This document shows, one piece after another, positions 9,987 through 20,991 of a stretch of DNA of 64,000 nt. Every line of letters starts with the position of its first letter. The first letter of the stretch is position 1. The notes under the pieces are model-generated. The model had not been told where the DNA came from and ran no database searches. It saw only the letters and a list, made by a program, of their open reading frames with translations. The DNA is from Astragalus membranaceus. Taxonomy: Eukaryota > Streptophyta > Magnoliopsida > Fabales > Fabaceae. The stretch spans positions 31,579,825-31,643,824 of the forward strand of contig CM076851.1 of the NCBI GenBank assembly GCA_039519185.1. Reading direction: 5' to 3'. Both the position numbers and the translations under genes were made by a program.

Positions 9987-12336
9987 TGTAACACCCTGAT
10001 AATTTCTAACTTGTAGAAACTACCGAAATGCACTACTGGCATACATCAGAGTGACTTTCCTTTCAAAATATTGAACACATACTAAACTTCGATGAATTAC
10101 TCATCAAACGTACTTACATAACTGAACAGAATATAAATAAAGTCAATCCTTACACCCTCAAATAGTGTTCAATACTCAAAAACCGAAAGTCTGCGGAAGC
10201 GATTTACAACTTGAAAGACATAAGTCGTACAATCAAATAGTTTTAAGATACTGAATAGAAATACAGAAATACAAAGGAAACTGAAATACAAGACATAATG
10301 AAACAAAGATAGCGGCCGCTCCTCAAGCGTCTCCATAGCCGTGCCTCACGGTCTTCAACTTTCCCTGCTTAACTGAAAAACAACAACAATGGATTGGGTG
10401 AGACAACTTGTCTCAGTGAGTTCTATCGCGACCCCTTACTAATTCTCTCGGTTCAATTATGCTTGATTCGTTATACTTAACTCATAAATCACAGTCCTCA
10501 AAATTGACTATGTGGCTAACTGACTAAACGTTGTCCTCATAACCCTCAAGCCGGTTACAAGACACAACACTAACTAAAGTTATAGCGTGTCACCGGTCAC
10601 TTGGCATAATAAGCTTCCGGTGAACCCGTCCCCACTAATCGGCTGGGTCCCTAACGGGGCCTAGGTTCATAAGGCTCATGACTGCCTCTCCCCTAGCACA
10701 CTAAACTAAATAGGGTCGTCACCCCGACTAAGGATATATATGAAGATATACCTGAACTGAACTCAACAATGAACTTAAACATAACAATAACATAACAATA
10801 AACTGAACTGAACATAATCTTAATATTAACATTAGGTGATCTAATCACTAACTTAATCTTATAATTAAGTGATATCACATGGATTACTAAGGTTCTTAAC
10901 TTAGCTTACACTAATTATCCAGCTAGCCCAAACATAATACATCAATCACACTTAGCATAATCATAACATAATAATCGGTTCTCATAACATGAACTTAGCT
11001 TAGGCATAACAATCTCATCATTAGGGTTATATCCTCAAGAACGAGTTAGAATCAATCAAACAATGGTATTAATAGGGTCACATCATCACAGTTGGCTGAG
11101 AAGGAGATCGGAAGAGGTTTGGAACCGAAAGGAGCGACGAAACGAAATTTAGGAGTACGGTACCCGAAGGGGGCGCACGATCCGTGTCCAAGGGCGCACG
11201 GTCCGTGCGTCCTGTTACTTTTCTCAAATTGGCAACCAGAAGGGGACGCACGATCCGTGCCCAGGGGCGCACGGTCCGTGCGTCCTGTGAACTCAGAATA
11301 ATGTCCTCTTTCGTTCCGTTTCGCTTTCCGATCGTTTCTAATCCGTAACCCGATCGACATCCAACCTTCAAACAGAATTTATACACATAATTCCAGACAC
11401 AATCCAATCATCACAATCCACATATCAATCATGCAATTTAATCACAATTTCAGTCCAACGATCAAACGACTCCATGACTTAGAACGATATTTTCGCAATT
11501 GATTCGACACCGGTTTTTCATAAAACGCGTGACTCATTTTCAGAATACATGACACGTCCATTTTATTCCCTAGTGAGTATAGAACTCACCTCTTTGGCGA
11601 CGAAAACCACACAATGCCGAGACTTATCGAACACGACGAACGGAGGACCACGAATTCTCTCGCTAAACCGCTTCTAGACAACTCAAAGCTGAAATCCAGG
11701 TCTCCTAGAGCTTGCACACTGAACCCAAATTCTGAAGTGCTCCCTAAGTTGATTCAACTTGTGATCTAGGGACTGGAGTTGGTCCTAATGCTTACCCAAC
11801 CAACATGCAATGGTTCAGATTTGGTGTTTGGGCAAGTGGAGCTTGGTTTGTCCTCCAATGGTGATTTATGGTGGAGGAGGAGGATGATGTCGAAAATAGA
11901 ATCAATGGGAAGGGGAAGATAAGCTGAACACTATGGTGGCAAGGGATTGCACATGCATTTGGATCTTGGGGAGACTCCCCTCTCTTCCTTTCCCTCTCCC
12001 TCGCGGCCTCCCCCCTTTCTTTTCTCTCCTCCCTGGTTCTGTTTCTGAATTTTGAAGAATGAAGTGTATGTGTTGGGTCTCAGCTGAAGAATGGTTTGAA
12101 TATAAGCCATGTAGAAAGACAGTTTTGTCCCTTACTTACCCATCCTATTCCTCATAACTCCTAACAGCTTTAAGTACCCAAATTTTGATGAACTTAACTC
12201 AACTAGACACTCAATTAAATTAATTAACTATCCAAACAAGTCATTTTCCAAACACCTTATTTTCAAGCAACTCATTTAAATCAATAAAAATCATTTCACG
12301 CCAATAATTTAAAAAGCGAAAATTGGGGATATTACA
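9987..12336 (-). repeat. 5' LTR of element A
   Basis: 2350 bp; on the plus strand it runs from TGTAACACCC to GGGGATATTACA. The reading orientation is minus. It shares with B, C and D: terminal sequence, a GTGAGTT donor-like box (minus strand, 11589-11584) followed by an inverted repeat, and the paired 13-bp palindromes at 11175-11281. There is a CT-rich, A/G-rich leader block at about 11870-12060. No coding content. Confidence 0.9.
11175..11281. promoter_or_regulatory. Two pairs of 13-bp GCACGRTCCGTGC palindromes in LTR A
   Basis: Sites at 11175-11187, 11196-11208, 11248-11260 and 11269-11281. Within a pair the step is 21 bp; between pairs 73 bp. The first site of each pair has centre A, the second centre G (GCACGATCCGTGC and GCACGGTCCGTGC). 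The same architecture is in B, C and D. Confidence 0.8.
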
Positions 12337-12597
12337 CTATTTATAAAACTTTAGGAAGTACTTTTACCAATATCACATACCTTTATGGACTACTTCTTAT
12401 TTTTCTATATTTTAGGATTTAAATAGGTAAGGCGGGTAAACTTAGAGACTAATTTGGCGTCTTACTCTTAAATAAAATTGAAGTTAGATAACTTGATTCC
12501 TTAATTTTAGTAAATTAAGTGAAGATATTTGGAAAAAAAATTAAACTATCCGATGAACCAACATTTTTGATAAAAAATTTTATTGCACCCCAATGTG

Positions 12598-12992
12598 CCA
12601 ATGTGCATGATGTAGTGCTTGTGGGTGAAGGAAACTACCAATTTGCTGTCCTTGACAAATGCTAAAATCAAGCTTCATTCTTTGTCTCTGCACTCTTAGA
12701 TTGATTGTACTGATAATCTCTCTGTTAAAGGAAGTTGAAATCAGATCATGTAAAGAATATAGAAAAATATAGAGAAGCGTCAACTAGCCAATCTCAAAAA
12801 GAAATGATGCCAAAATAAATAAGCAAAGAGAAAGATGTGATATACTTATTAGTTCATAAGTAAACAATCATTGTTGTTCCATAAAGTTACATATTCAAAA
12901 ATCTTGGTCCAGCCCCTCTTTAAAATCCCCACCATCGATCCATCTTCCTTAAGGAGAGTTCTTGTTGTCTTCAGTATTGATAGTTTTCCGGC
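12598..12992 (-). pseudogene. Mitochondrial carrier gene fragment (3' exon and downstream), left half
   Basis: Nearly the same sequence as 62346-62752 of the carrier gene on the same strand, including the exon part encoding LKTTRTLLKEDG. A 4-bp insertion (ATCG near 12935) shifts the frame inside the segment that in the gene reads GWWGFYRGFGPRF, so it cannot encode the carrier. It also keeps part of the non-coding DNA on both sides of the exon, which means it is a DNA-level duplication and not a processed retrocopy. It is cut at 12992 by the hAT-like element and continues at 14165. The upstream exons of the gene are absent. Confidence 0.85.
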
Positions 12993-14164
12993 TAGAGGTG
13001 TCAATTTGGCCCAAGCCCCCAAGCCCAGCCCCATTGGCCCCCAATCAAGCCCCATAAAATTGAAGCCCCCTATTAATGGGGCTTTTTTTAGCCCCAGCCC
13101 ACACTTTTAAATTTTTTAGTGGGTTGGGGCCAGGGCTTTGTGGGCTGGCCCCCAAATTTTATTCTCATTTTTTTCCCACTATTTACACCTCTACTTTCAT
13201 TCTTTCACCCCATTCCTCTTCTCCCTCCCTCTTACCACCACGTTCTTCTCCCTCTCACCACAACCACCACCACCATCTCCCACTCACCCCCACCACCTCA
13301 TTTTCCCTCCCACCACCACCACCTCCTTATCCCTCTCGCCACCACCACCCCACCTCTTTTCCCACTATTTATACCTCTACTTTCATTCTTTCACCCACTT
13401 CCTCTTCTCTCTCACTCCCACCACCACCACCACCACCACCGCCATCTTCTACTCACCACCACCACCTCATTTTCCCTCTCACCACCATCACCTTCATTTT
13501 CCTCTCACTACCACCACCACCACGACCACCTATTTTCCCACTATTTACACATCTACTTTCATTCTTTCACCCTCTTCCTCTTCTCTTTCACTCTCACCAC
13601 AACCTCCTTTTCCCTTTCACCACAACCACCACCACCATCTTCGACTCACCACCACCTTATTTTCTCTCTCACCACCACCACCACCTCCTTTTCCATCTCA
13701 CCATCATCACACAACAACCACCACCTCCTTTTTCCTCTCACCAACCACCACCACCACCACCAGTCCACCACCACCTATTTTTCCACTATTTACACATCCA
13801 CTTTCATTCTTTCACTCTCTTCCTCTTCTCCCTCACTCACCACCACCTCCTTCTCCCTCTCACCACAACCACCATCATCACTATCTCACACTCACCACCA
13901 CCACCACCACCAAGAGTGGGTCATAATTTGCAAAATAAATATTCAGTGCCCATGGGCTAAACTAGGCCATCAAAGTTGAGTGGGTCATTTTTTGCAAAAT
14001 AAATATTCAGGGCCTATGGGCGGGGCTGGGCCCACATGGGCCTTATGGGCTTAGGGCCTATGTGGGGCCTTAGGATGGTGGGCTTTTTGGCCCATGGGTT
14101 TTTTGGCCCATGGCCATGTGGGCCTAGGGTGGGCTGGCCCACGTGGGCCAAATTGACAGCTCTA
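12993..14164. mobile_element. hAT-like non-autonomous transposon with an internal minisatellite
   Basis: Terminal inverted repeats of 20 bp: TAGAGGTGTCAATTTGGCCC at the left and its near-perfect complement (one mismatch) at the right. Flanked by an 8-bp target duplication, TTTCCGGC (12985-12992) and CTTCCAGC (14165-14172), now differing at two bases. The carrier gene at 62743 shows the unfilled site. Subterminal regions are rich in GGCCC/GGGCC. No transposase is present. The TIR start and 8-bp duplication point to the hAT superfamily. The interior is a CAC/CCA-rich repeat (see 13175-13918). Confidence 0.85.
13175..13918 (+). repeat. CAC/CCA-rich minisatellite with a higher-order unit
   Basis: Four copies of a unit that begins CCCACTATTTACACC-like, at 13175, 13361, 13537 and about 13782 (steps about 186, 176 and 245 bp), each followed by CTTTCATTCTTTCACCC, CTTCCTCTTCT and a run of CCACCACC. 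Because the DNA is made almost only of C, A and T with CAC phasing, all three forward frames are open for over 260 codons. These would give Pro/His/Ser/Thr-rich low-complexity products. I see no evidence that any is a gene. Confidence 0.85.
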
Positions 14165-14315
14165 CTTCCAGCGCCATAATTGTCGATAACCATTGTGCAA
14201 ATTAGAAGGCACACATCTCAAATAACAATATTCAAGTCAAAAACCAAAACAGACATATGAATATCAATTTGGAGTACTAAAAGGACTAGTCTGGATAGAT
14301 TTCTCAACAAGACAT
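14165..14315 (-). pseudogene. Mitochondrial carrier gene fragment, right half
   Basis: Continues the duplicate after the hAT-like element and matches the gene from about 62745 to 62879 and then 63021-63032. It covers the start of the last main exon (boundary at the AAATTAGAAGG intron side) and part of the intron. It lacks the 141-bp MITE present in the gene intron, so it shows the pre-insertion state of that site. Similarity fades at about 14315. Confidence 0.8.
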
Positions 14316-15337
14316 ATGAAAAGAGAAGATCGAAGAACGACGAAGGTGAAGCTCGAAGAACGGAGCAGCGGCGGAGAAGAAGAACGGAGCAGCGGCGGAG
14401 AAGAAGAGCGGAGCAATAGCGAAGAAGAAGAACGGAGAAGAAAAACGGCACAGTAGCTAGGGTTTTCTGCGTTTACATTTTTGTGTGTCTTCTCCCCCTC
14501 GTTTCAGCTTGTCTTCTCTCTATTTTCTGTAGCGTGCGTGTTTTGTTTTTAGAGGACTATTACACATTATTACGAAATTGCCATTAATGAAAACTGAACC
14601 GTTTTCCGTGTTTTCAGTTTTGGGAAGTAAGAAGGAAAATTGAAAACAAAAACAAGTTGGAGATGTTTCCGTTTTTAGCTTCTAAAAACAACAAAATTGA
14701 AAACTGTTTTCAAAACAATTTTTAAAAACAATCTAATCAAACAAGTTTTTCTATTTTTAAAAACTAAACACTAAAAAAGAAAACACATCCAAAGAGGCCC
14801 TCATTGATTCATTTTGTGTGTTTCTTACATCACTAATATAGCGGCGGTTGCACAATTTGGATTACCTATTATCATATTGTTCCCTTTTGTTATTTTAACT
14901 AATTCCAACTATTTTGAGTATTATTTTAAAATAAAATGCCATTGTTTGTATATTGATAAACACACGTATGAATTTTCACCAAGAAAACACACCTATGGGT
15001 TTTTGGATATTATTTTAAAATAAATTGTAAAAGGTTTATCTTTAAGGGTGCTTTTTTGTGTTGTTTCTTTCAATTATAATATATAATATTACTTTGTTGA
15101 ATTGAATGTTGTTTTGTATTGGAGGTGTTAGGTTTTTTTTTTGACAATTGGTGTTAGGTGTATTGACTCCAATGTTTCGAGTTGCAGTATGCTTTCGATA
15201 ATAAACCCCTAGCCCCATAAACCCGTGGGATGCAAGGAATTGGAGTTTTATGCGTAATAGAAGTTTTATGTATTTATTAGCAAACCTCTTTATAAACATT
15301 GATTATCAGTTTCTTTTTTAAAAAATATATAGCTTGT
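14316..15337. other. No gene seen; GA-rich tandem repeat and probable old transposon end
   Basis: A 24-bp unit containing GAACGGAGCAGCGGCGGAGA is repeated about two and a half times at 14350-14450. A stretch rich in GTTTTCAGTTTT/AAAACTG follows, ending near 14797 with CACATCCAAAGAGGCCC, which resembles the complement of the GGGCCTNTTTGG ends of some plant DNA transposons; I could not find the matching end. 14830-15337 is AT-rich without supported features. Confidence 0.4.
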
Positions 15338-15420
15338 CCACTGTGGGAATCGAACTCGGGAGCACTGAGTCAACTCCGTGTCCAAGAGTAGCTTATGCCA
15401 GTGGACCAATGATGTTGGTT
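15338..15420 (-). repeat. tRNA-like SINE-type fragment
   Basis: On the minus strand an A-box-like TGGCATAAGC and a B-box-like GAGTTCGATTCCC are separated by about 40 bp, and the ends (GGTCCACTG and CAGTGGAC) can pair like an acceptor stem. It does not fold as a complete standard tRNA by eye, so I call it tRNA-derived and not a tRNA gene. Confidence 0.45.
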
Positions 15421-16394
15421 TGTAAAATATATAGTTAAATAATTGTGAATAAAAATTATATTATAACTATAAATTAAATAAGAAAATAATAAAATTTAAA
15501 AAGAATACTAACAATTAAGACATTGAAATTAAACATCCATAGATAATAGGAAGAAAATGTCTAAAAATTTAATAACACAATCCATATTTATAAAATGCAA
15601 AATATAAAAACTTAATCCATAATTAGAAAGAAAAGAATACAACACTATTATAAAGTGAAACACGTGGGTATCATGTAGGGTCGAATGAAAATCACCAATA
15701 AAAAGTTGAAAGAATATTATGGGAGTTTTATTGTAAATGTGGCTAAATTTCCCGTGAATCTAAATGAAGCAACGCGGTACTCGAAGATTGACAGCTGAAA
15801 GAATATGGTGTGGGGTTTTTTCGTAAATGTGGTCAAAGTTCTCGTGAATAAAAATTAAATTATAACTATAAAACATTTTATGTATTTTGTCACGATTTTT
15901 TTAACCAAACCGGTTATCAAGGAACAAACTTTGTATATGCTGCACTCGAATATTAAAGAAAGATAAAAATTTAAATCCCAATTAAAGTATGCTTTTAATA
16001 TCCGTTGGTGAGAAGTGACCAAAATTAAGAAGACAACACAAATAGAAAGTAAAACACGCTGGTATCGTGCAGGGTTGGATGAAAACTATCAATAAACAGA
16101 ATCACCTATAAAAATTTGAAAGAGGACGATTGGGGGATCTATTGTAAACATGACTGGAGTTCTCATAAATAAAAATTAAATTAAAACTATAAATAAAATA
16201 AAAATATTATAAAAATAAAATGAAACATTAACAAATACATTGAAATTCAACATCCAAAGATAATAATAAGAAAAAGTGTAAAGAATCTTAATAACAACCA
16301 AGACAATGAAATTGAACATCCATAGATAATTAGAAGAAAAAGTTTTAAAAACTTTAATAACGTTATATATATTCATTAAATGTAAATATAAAAA
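15421..16394. repeat. AT-rich degenerate repeat block related to the Athila LTR satellite
   Basis: Three diverged copies of a segment with AAATAAAATTAAAACTATAAAT and a following ACATTGAAATT-AACATCCATAGATAAT stretch (about 15440-15620, 15840-15880 and 16160-16390), interleaved with a segment containing ACACG-GGTATCATG-AGGGT that recurs at 33300 and 41535. A piece at 15885-15960 matches the satellite-like unit of the Athila LTRs. No gene seen. Confidence 0.55.
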
Positions 16395-17299
16395 TGATAA
16401 TTCTCTAAATTATCTAATTTTTCTATTCTATATGAAGGAAAAATTGTCATATTCTCTAGACTTATAGTTTGGTTTTGTCTTAATTTGATGTTAATTGGGC
16501 ATGATTAATCTCATAAAATGTTTCGATGATTATAGCTCAACTGGAATGCAGTTTTGTGCCTAATGATTATAAATCTAATGGAATATTTTTTGCAAGTATT
16601 GGAAAAAAACAAATAAATATAGCACTAATGCTTTGTTGTGTTCAAACAGGTAAAGAATTATCCTAGTGCTATCATCTCAATTCCAAAATCGTTGAGTTAA
16701 GAAAAAGAGTAGATATATGGTATCAATCATAGACCAATCATGTGCAAGAGTTATAAATAGGCCCATTATAAAAATCCACTTATGGGCCCAAAGGACAAAA
16801 TCCACTTGGAGGAAAAATAAAGACCTAAACAAGAAAAGAAAGGAACGAAAATTAAAGGAAAAAAGGAAGCGTGAAAAGGAATAAAAAGGAGGAGAATTGG
16901 AAAGAAAGGAGAGCACGCACGGAAAGGAGAAAAAAAAACAGTATGGTCGGCACATCACCGTGAGCGAGATAGCGGAGGAGCCGACGGAACTTGGATCATC
17001 TTCATCTTTTCATGGAGTTATTTTCATTCCCCTTTTCACTTTTAATTGTTATTTCTATTTCTATGTCTAGCTAAATTTCTTGTTGTTGGGAATGAGTAAC
17101 AATTTATGAATCTCTTATATTGTTGAATCAAACCTCTATTATTTGAACTAACGTTGTGATTTATGTTTTAATCTCCTTCCTTAATGCTTTCTAGGATTTG
17201 ATCACTCTTAGGATGATTTATGATATGTGATTGTGAATGGAAATTTGAATTACATATGCTTGAGAATTGAAATTTGTTTAACTCTAGTCTAGGAATAGT
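16395..17299 (+). repeat. Athila-type LTR, 5' part, truncated by element B
   Basis: Begins TGATAATTCTCTAAATTATC like the LTR at 40134 and follows it closely, including a TATA box (TATAAATA, 16752-16759) and the block GTCGGCACATCACCGTGAGC (about 16945). It stops at GGAATAGT where the LTR of element B begins. The matching continuation is not found directly on the other side of B: the sequence at 32626 restarts about 165 bp earlier in the LTR. Confidence 0.8.
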
Positions 17300-18465
17300 T
17301 GTAACATCTCGGTATTTCTAGCTAGTAGAAATGCCTAAGTGCACCATCCCTAATTTATCAGAGATAATATTTCATGTTTAGATACTGAACACCACTATAA
17401 ATTTTTTACTGAATAATAACAAAGCGGTCTTAATCATAATTAAAACCACAACGGTTTCCTAACTATCAATCATCAGCAGGACTTAGTGTTCAATATCTTC
17501 ACAAGAAAACGCAGAAACAAAATACATAACGTATACATCCGGTATCGACATAATGTTATGATACAAAGATAATAATGGAAAAACATAAGCTTAAACATAA
17601 AAGCAAAGTCTTCAGCAACCTCCCGAGTAATCATCTACTCGTGCCTCTTTGATCTCCACTTTCCCTGTTTATCTGTAAAACGACATATAAACAATGAGAT
17701 AAAATCTCAGTAGATTCTACCGAGACCCCTAACAATGCTCTCGGTTCAATTATGAATCCTATTTAACTTAACACGACACCGACTGCGCGAACGCTAAACC
17801 TCGGTGAACCGTATTATAGGACTTTCTTTCATTCGTGGTTTAATTCATAACCACGTGCATTATCAACGCCAACACGACACCGACTGCATTACTGCTAACC
17901 CCGGTTAACGTGTTATAATTCAGTACGACACCGACTGCCTTACTGCTAAACCCCGGTGAATCGCACAACAATTTTTTAACATAACACCGACTGCATTACT
18001 GATAAACCCCAGTGAACCCTCTTACCAATAGTACTTTTCCTAATGGTATACGGGCCTAGGGTAAGGGATCATGACTTCCCCGCCTAGTATGTTAACCTCG
18101 TGGGTCGTCACCCACACTCGATATAATATATATATCCACCCGCATTGGGTCATCTCCTAAACTAGATATAATTTATATATCGTAACTATCACTTGAACAT
18201 TTAGTTCCTTGACATTAAACCGTTAATTGAACATTTAGTTCCACATAACATGTGTATCACGTGTTCGCTCCTGTATACTATTTTTACGGTTTTTCAAATT
18301 AAACATAACTTTGCAAACCATTATTAAAAAAATTTGAAAACATATTCAAAATCATGGCATTATAAGCCTAATATCATTGGACAAGGGTTAGGAAAGGATT
18401 AGAAGAGGATTGGAATCGAACGGGATCATTTCGGACAAGTTTTTAAAATTTGGACAGAACACTAC

Positions 18466-18574
18466 GCACGGTCCGTGCTCCCATACGCACGGGTCGTGCG
18501 CCCTGTAATGCATTTTCGAAAACAGAAACAGAACGAGATGCACGGTCTGTGCGCCTGGGACGCACGGGTCGTGC
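18466..18574. promoter_or_regulatory. Two pairs of 13-bp palindromes in the 3' LTR of B
   Basis: GCACGGTCCGTGC 18466-18478, GCACGGGTCGTGC 18487-18499, GCACGGTCTGTGC 18540-18552, GCACGGGTCGTGC 18562-18574. Steps 21 and 22 bp within pairs, 74-75 bp between pairs. In the 5' LTR of B the fourth site was lost with a deletion at the 3' edge of the nested SIRE element (31560). Confidence 0.8.
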
Positions 18575-19531
18575 GCTTTTGATAGAATTGTATTTTATCC
18601 CGTTTTTGCGTTTTTCGTCGTTCCGATCAATTCCGATACCTGTTCCAGTCCAGTCCCAACATAGTCCAAAAACATATTCAAACAACAATGATCATCATCA
18701 AATCATCAATCAAACAATCCAAAAACCAATTGGACATAAAACGTGAATTTCGTACAAAATACTTTTTGATACGCCGCAAGTATACGGTATATCGCGTAAT
18801 AGAAAGTATCGATCCACAGGGAGTTAAGTGTGATTACCAATTTAATTTTTAGTGGTGATTAGCTGAAAGGAAATGATTTAGTAGAAAAGTATGTTTGGTT
18901 AAAATTCAGAATACAGAAAAAAGCGCCCTGGGATTATGGTTAAATCCCAATGACGGAGCTAATTCAAGTTTCCTTTCGGAATACAAGAACGTGTCTCGAA
19001 ACAACGATGAAGCTTATTTTCATGGTTGATCATTGCAGAGACCCATTGAGCACAACCTTATTGTCCCAAGGCTATCAAAGCTATTCTCATGCTTTGATTT
19101 ACCTTGTCTAAATTCATTTGTTCCAATGTCAAGCTTCACATCTCGGTACTTCACTTGACATTTGTTTTATAAAGTTTGTACGATGAACTTAGATTAAAAC
19201 AAAGCAAATTCTAATAAGATAGAGTTAGCCTTGGAATTGTTTTAGGGACTCATCATTGGATTGTTTCCCACAATCCCAAGACTAAAGAAGTCTACTCACA
19301 CATGATCATAGTAGACAAAGGAGTAGAAGAGAATGACATAATTTAAATAGCAGAATATAAATAACAAGAAAATAAAAGTGCTAGAAAATAAATGAGAGAA
19401 AGTAAAGTTGCAAGAATAGAAAGAACAAAATAACAATAGAACAAAACCTTAAGAGAAAATGCAAGAACTTTAGATTAAACTTTGGAATGAAACTACAATG
19501 GTAAGAGATGATTATGAAGCTACATTGAGGT

Positions 19532-19541
19532 CCTTTTTATA
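19532..19541 (-). promoter_or_regulatory. TATA box of the solo LTR
   Basis: TATAAAAAGG on the minus strand, with the palindrome array starting about 95 bp upstream (19637-19892). A strong match to the plant TATA consensus. Confidence 0.65.
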
Positions 19542-19636
19542 GTGTAGGATCAGTAGACAAAGCACTAAATACAAATTACAATCCATAAAGAAGAGAATGG
19601 GAAGAGTTTCTAACATCTTTGGAATTCAGATGGGAC

Positions 19637-19892
19637 GCACGGATCGTACTAGGCAGGCGCACGGATCTTGCTCAGTGAAATCAACTTGGAATTCAAAACG
19701 GCACAGGGCGCACGGTTCGTGCTTAGTAGGCGCACAGATCGTGCGCTATGAAACTTTTGGACTTCTGATTTGTGAACGGTCCGCACGGGTCGTGCTTAGT
19801 GGGCGCACAGATCGTGCGCTTCCTTTTCTCTATTTTTCTTCCTTCTTACGAACAGAGCACGCGGACCGTGCTAGGTCACGCATGAATCGTGC
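19637..19892. promoter_or_regulatory. Four pairs of 13-bp GCACGGNTCGTGC-type palindromes with 73-bp period
   Basis: Pair starts: 19637/19659, 19710/19732, 19783/19805 and about 19857/19880. Within-pair step 22-23 bp, pair-to-pair step 73, 73 and about 75 bp. Some sites are imperfect (19659 GCACGGATCTTGC; last pair weaker). Located just upstream of the TATA box of the solo LTR. Confidence 0.8.
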
Positions 19893-20991
19893 ATCTACTT
19901 CTGTCTTTCAACTTTAAATTGCTTGCTTATTCTCCCCATCCTACTGTCTTTTGATCCTTGCTCTTTGAATATCAAAATTCATCATTTGCTTCATAATTAA
20001 CCTTGAGAATAAAAACTAACAATAGGTAGTAAAATAGCTCTAGAATAGAACTAAATAATCAAACAACTTACTTAAAATATACACTAGAAACACACTAAAT
20101 TAGGACTTATCACTTTTTCGACCACGAATCAAAAACCAAAACACATTTCACAATTTAAGTGTATTAATTCAAAAACCTAAACGTGAGTAAAACTCGCCTA
20201 TCGTGATGAAAATCACGAAACACCGAGACTTTCCCCAAAATTGCATTTCCGAGATAACCACACGAACGTTCCCCGAATCAACTCCACGTTCCGGCGACAC
20301 CCGTATCCGCTTCCAAAGCTTTCCATTCAACCATGAGGCACCCAAGAACACTATTCATCATCCCTAACCTCTAATTTGCTTCAACACATAAAACCCCAAA
20401 TTTGAGCTCCATAACCCTACTCAACCAAACGCTGATTTCTCCACCTCAACTTAGCAATCAAGCTCTTGCTTGTGTTCCCCAAGCTTCCAAACTACCTAAA
20501 AGAAGATGAAAGCTCCAAAATCTCTCCCTCTTCTCCCTAATTTCGAAAATGGCAACAAGAGGGAGAGTGAGTTGTTTGTGATGATGTTGGCATCAAATGG
20601 AAGAGAATAAAATGGTGATCATTTCTTGTGTTGGAAGGATGAAGTTTTGATGAATCAATGATCCCCCTTTTTCCTCTTCTTCCCTCAAACCCATTTCTTT
20701 TCTTTCTTTCTTAATTCTCTTTTCTTTCTTTTCTTTCATATATATATATATATATACATATATATTTTAGTGGTAATATGGTCAAAGACCATATTGCCCT
20801 TAATTCGTTTTATCCGGCTAACGATCCTGAGACAACCAATAATTAACTTTAGCACTCAATAAATTTACCAATCAAGTACTAAATTAATTCAATTGGGGTA
20901 ACATCCAAATAATTCGGTTAATTATTTTGGGGATGTTACATTACTCCCCAACTTGGAAGAATTTTGTCCTCAAAATTGAACAAAACATACC

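Larger units (their letters stand above)
1..12336 (-). mobile_element. Ty3/gypsy chromovirus-like (Tekay type) element A, partial, split by a copia element
   Basis: Reading on the minus strand, the 5' LTR is 12336-9987, followed by a primer-binding site complementary to initiator tRNA-Met, then gag from 9850 downward. Gag is interrupted at 9177/310 by the SIRE element and resumes at 310-1, so the rest of the element (protease, pol, 3' LTR) lies beyond the left edge. The assignment to the Tekay lineage rests on close similarity of gag to element D (42927-49555) and of the LTR layout to elements B, C and D; B carries a chromodomain. Bases 12337-12341 (CTATT) would be the target duplication, but the matching copy is outside the window. 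Confidence 0.85.
18767..20112 (-). mobile_element. Solo LTR of a different LTR retrotransposon family
   Basis: 1346 bp beginning TGATACGCCGCAAGTATACG and ending GGACTTATCA, flanked by a perfect 5-bp duplication CTTTT (18762-18766 and 20113-20117). No internal coding region, so it is a solo LTR formed by LTR-LTR recombination. A TATA box on the minus strand (19541-19532) gives the orientation. It carries four pairs of the 13-bp palindrome also found in Tekay LTRs. The family is not certain. Confidence 0.88.
17300..20940 (-). repeat. 3' LTR of element B (with nested solo LTR)
   Basis: From TGTAACATCTCGG to GGGGATGTTACA. Without the nested 1346-bp solo LTR and its extra 5-bp duplication it is about 2290 bp, the same as LTRs C (2291) and A (2350). 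Contains the palindrome pairs at 18466-18574 and CT-rich tracts near 20640-20760. The donor-like box on the minus strand is GCGAGTT here (about 20193), while the 5' LTR has GTGAGTT. Confidence 0.88.

Noticed and set aside
13076..13979. Three overlapping forward frames of 262-294 codons that encode proline/histidine-rich proteins
   Set aside because: All three frames are open because the DNA is a C/A/T repeat; there is no preferred frame and the region is inside a hAT-like transposon.
15338..15420. A functional tRNA gene
   Set aside because: B-box is good but the full cloverleaf does not form by eye and the anticodon arm is unclear; a SINE-like fragment is more likely.
16677..16958. Minus-strand Phe/Ser-rich frames, also at 40379-40767 and 42480-42862
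   Set aside because: Antisense shadows of the A/G-rich leader of Athila LTRs; they recur only because the LTR recurs.
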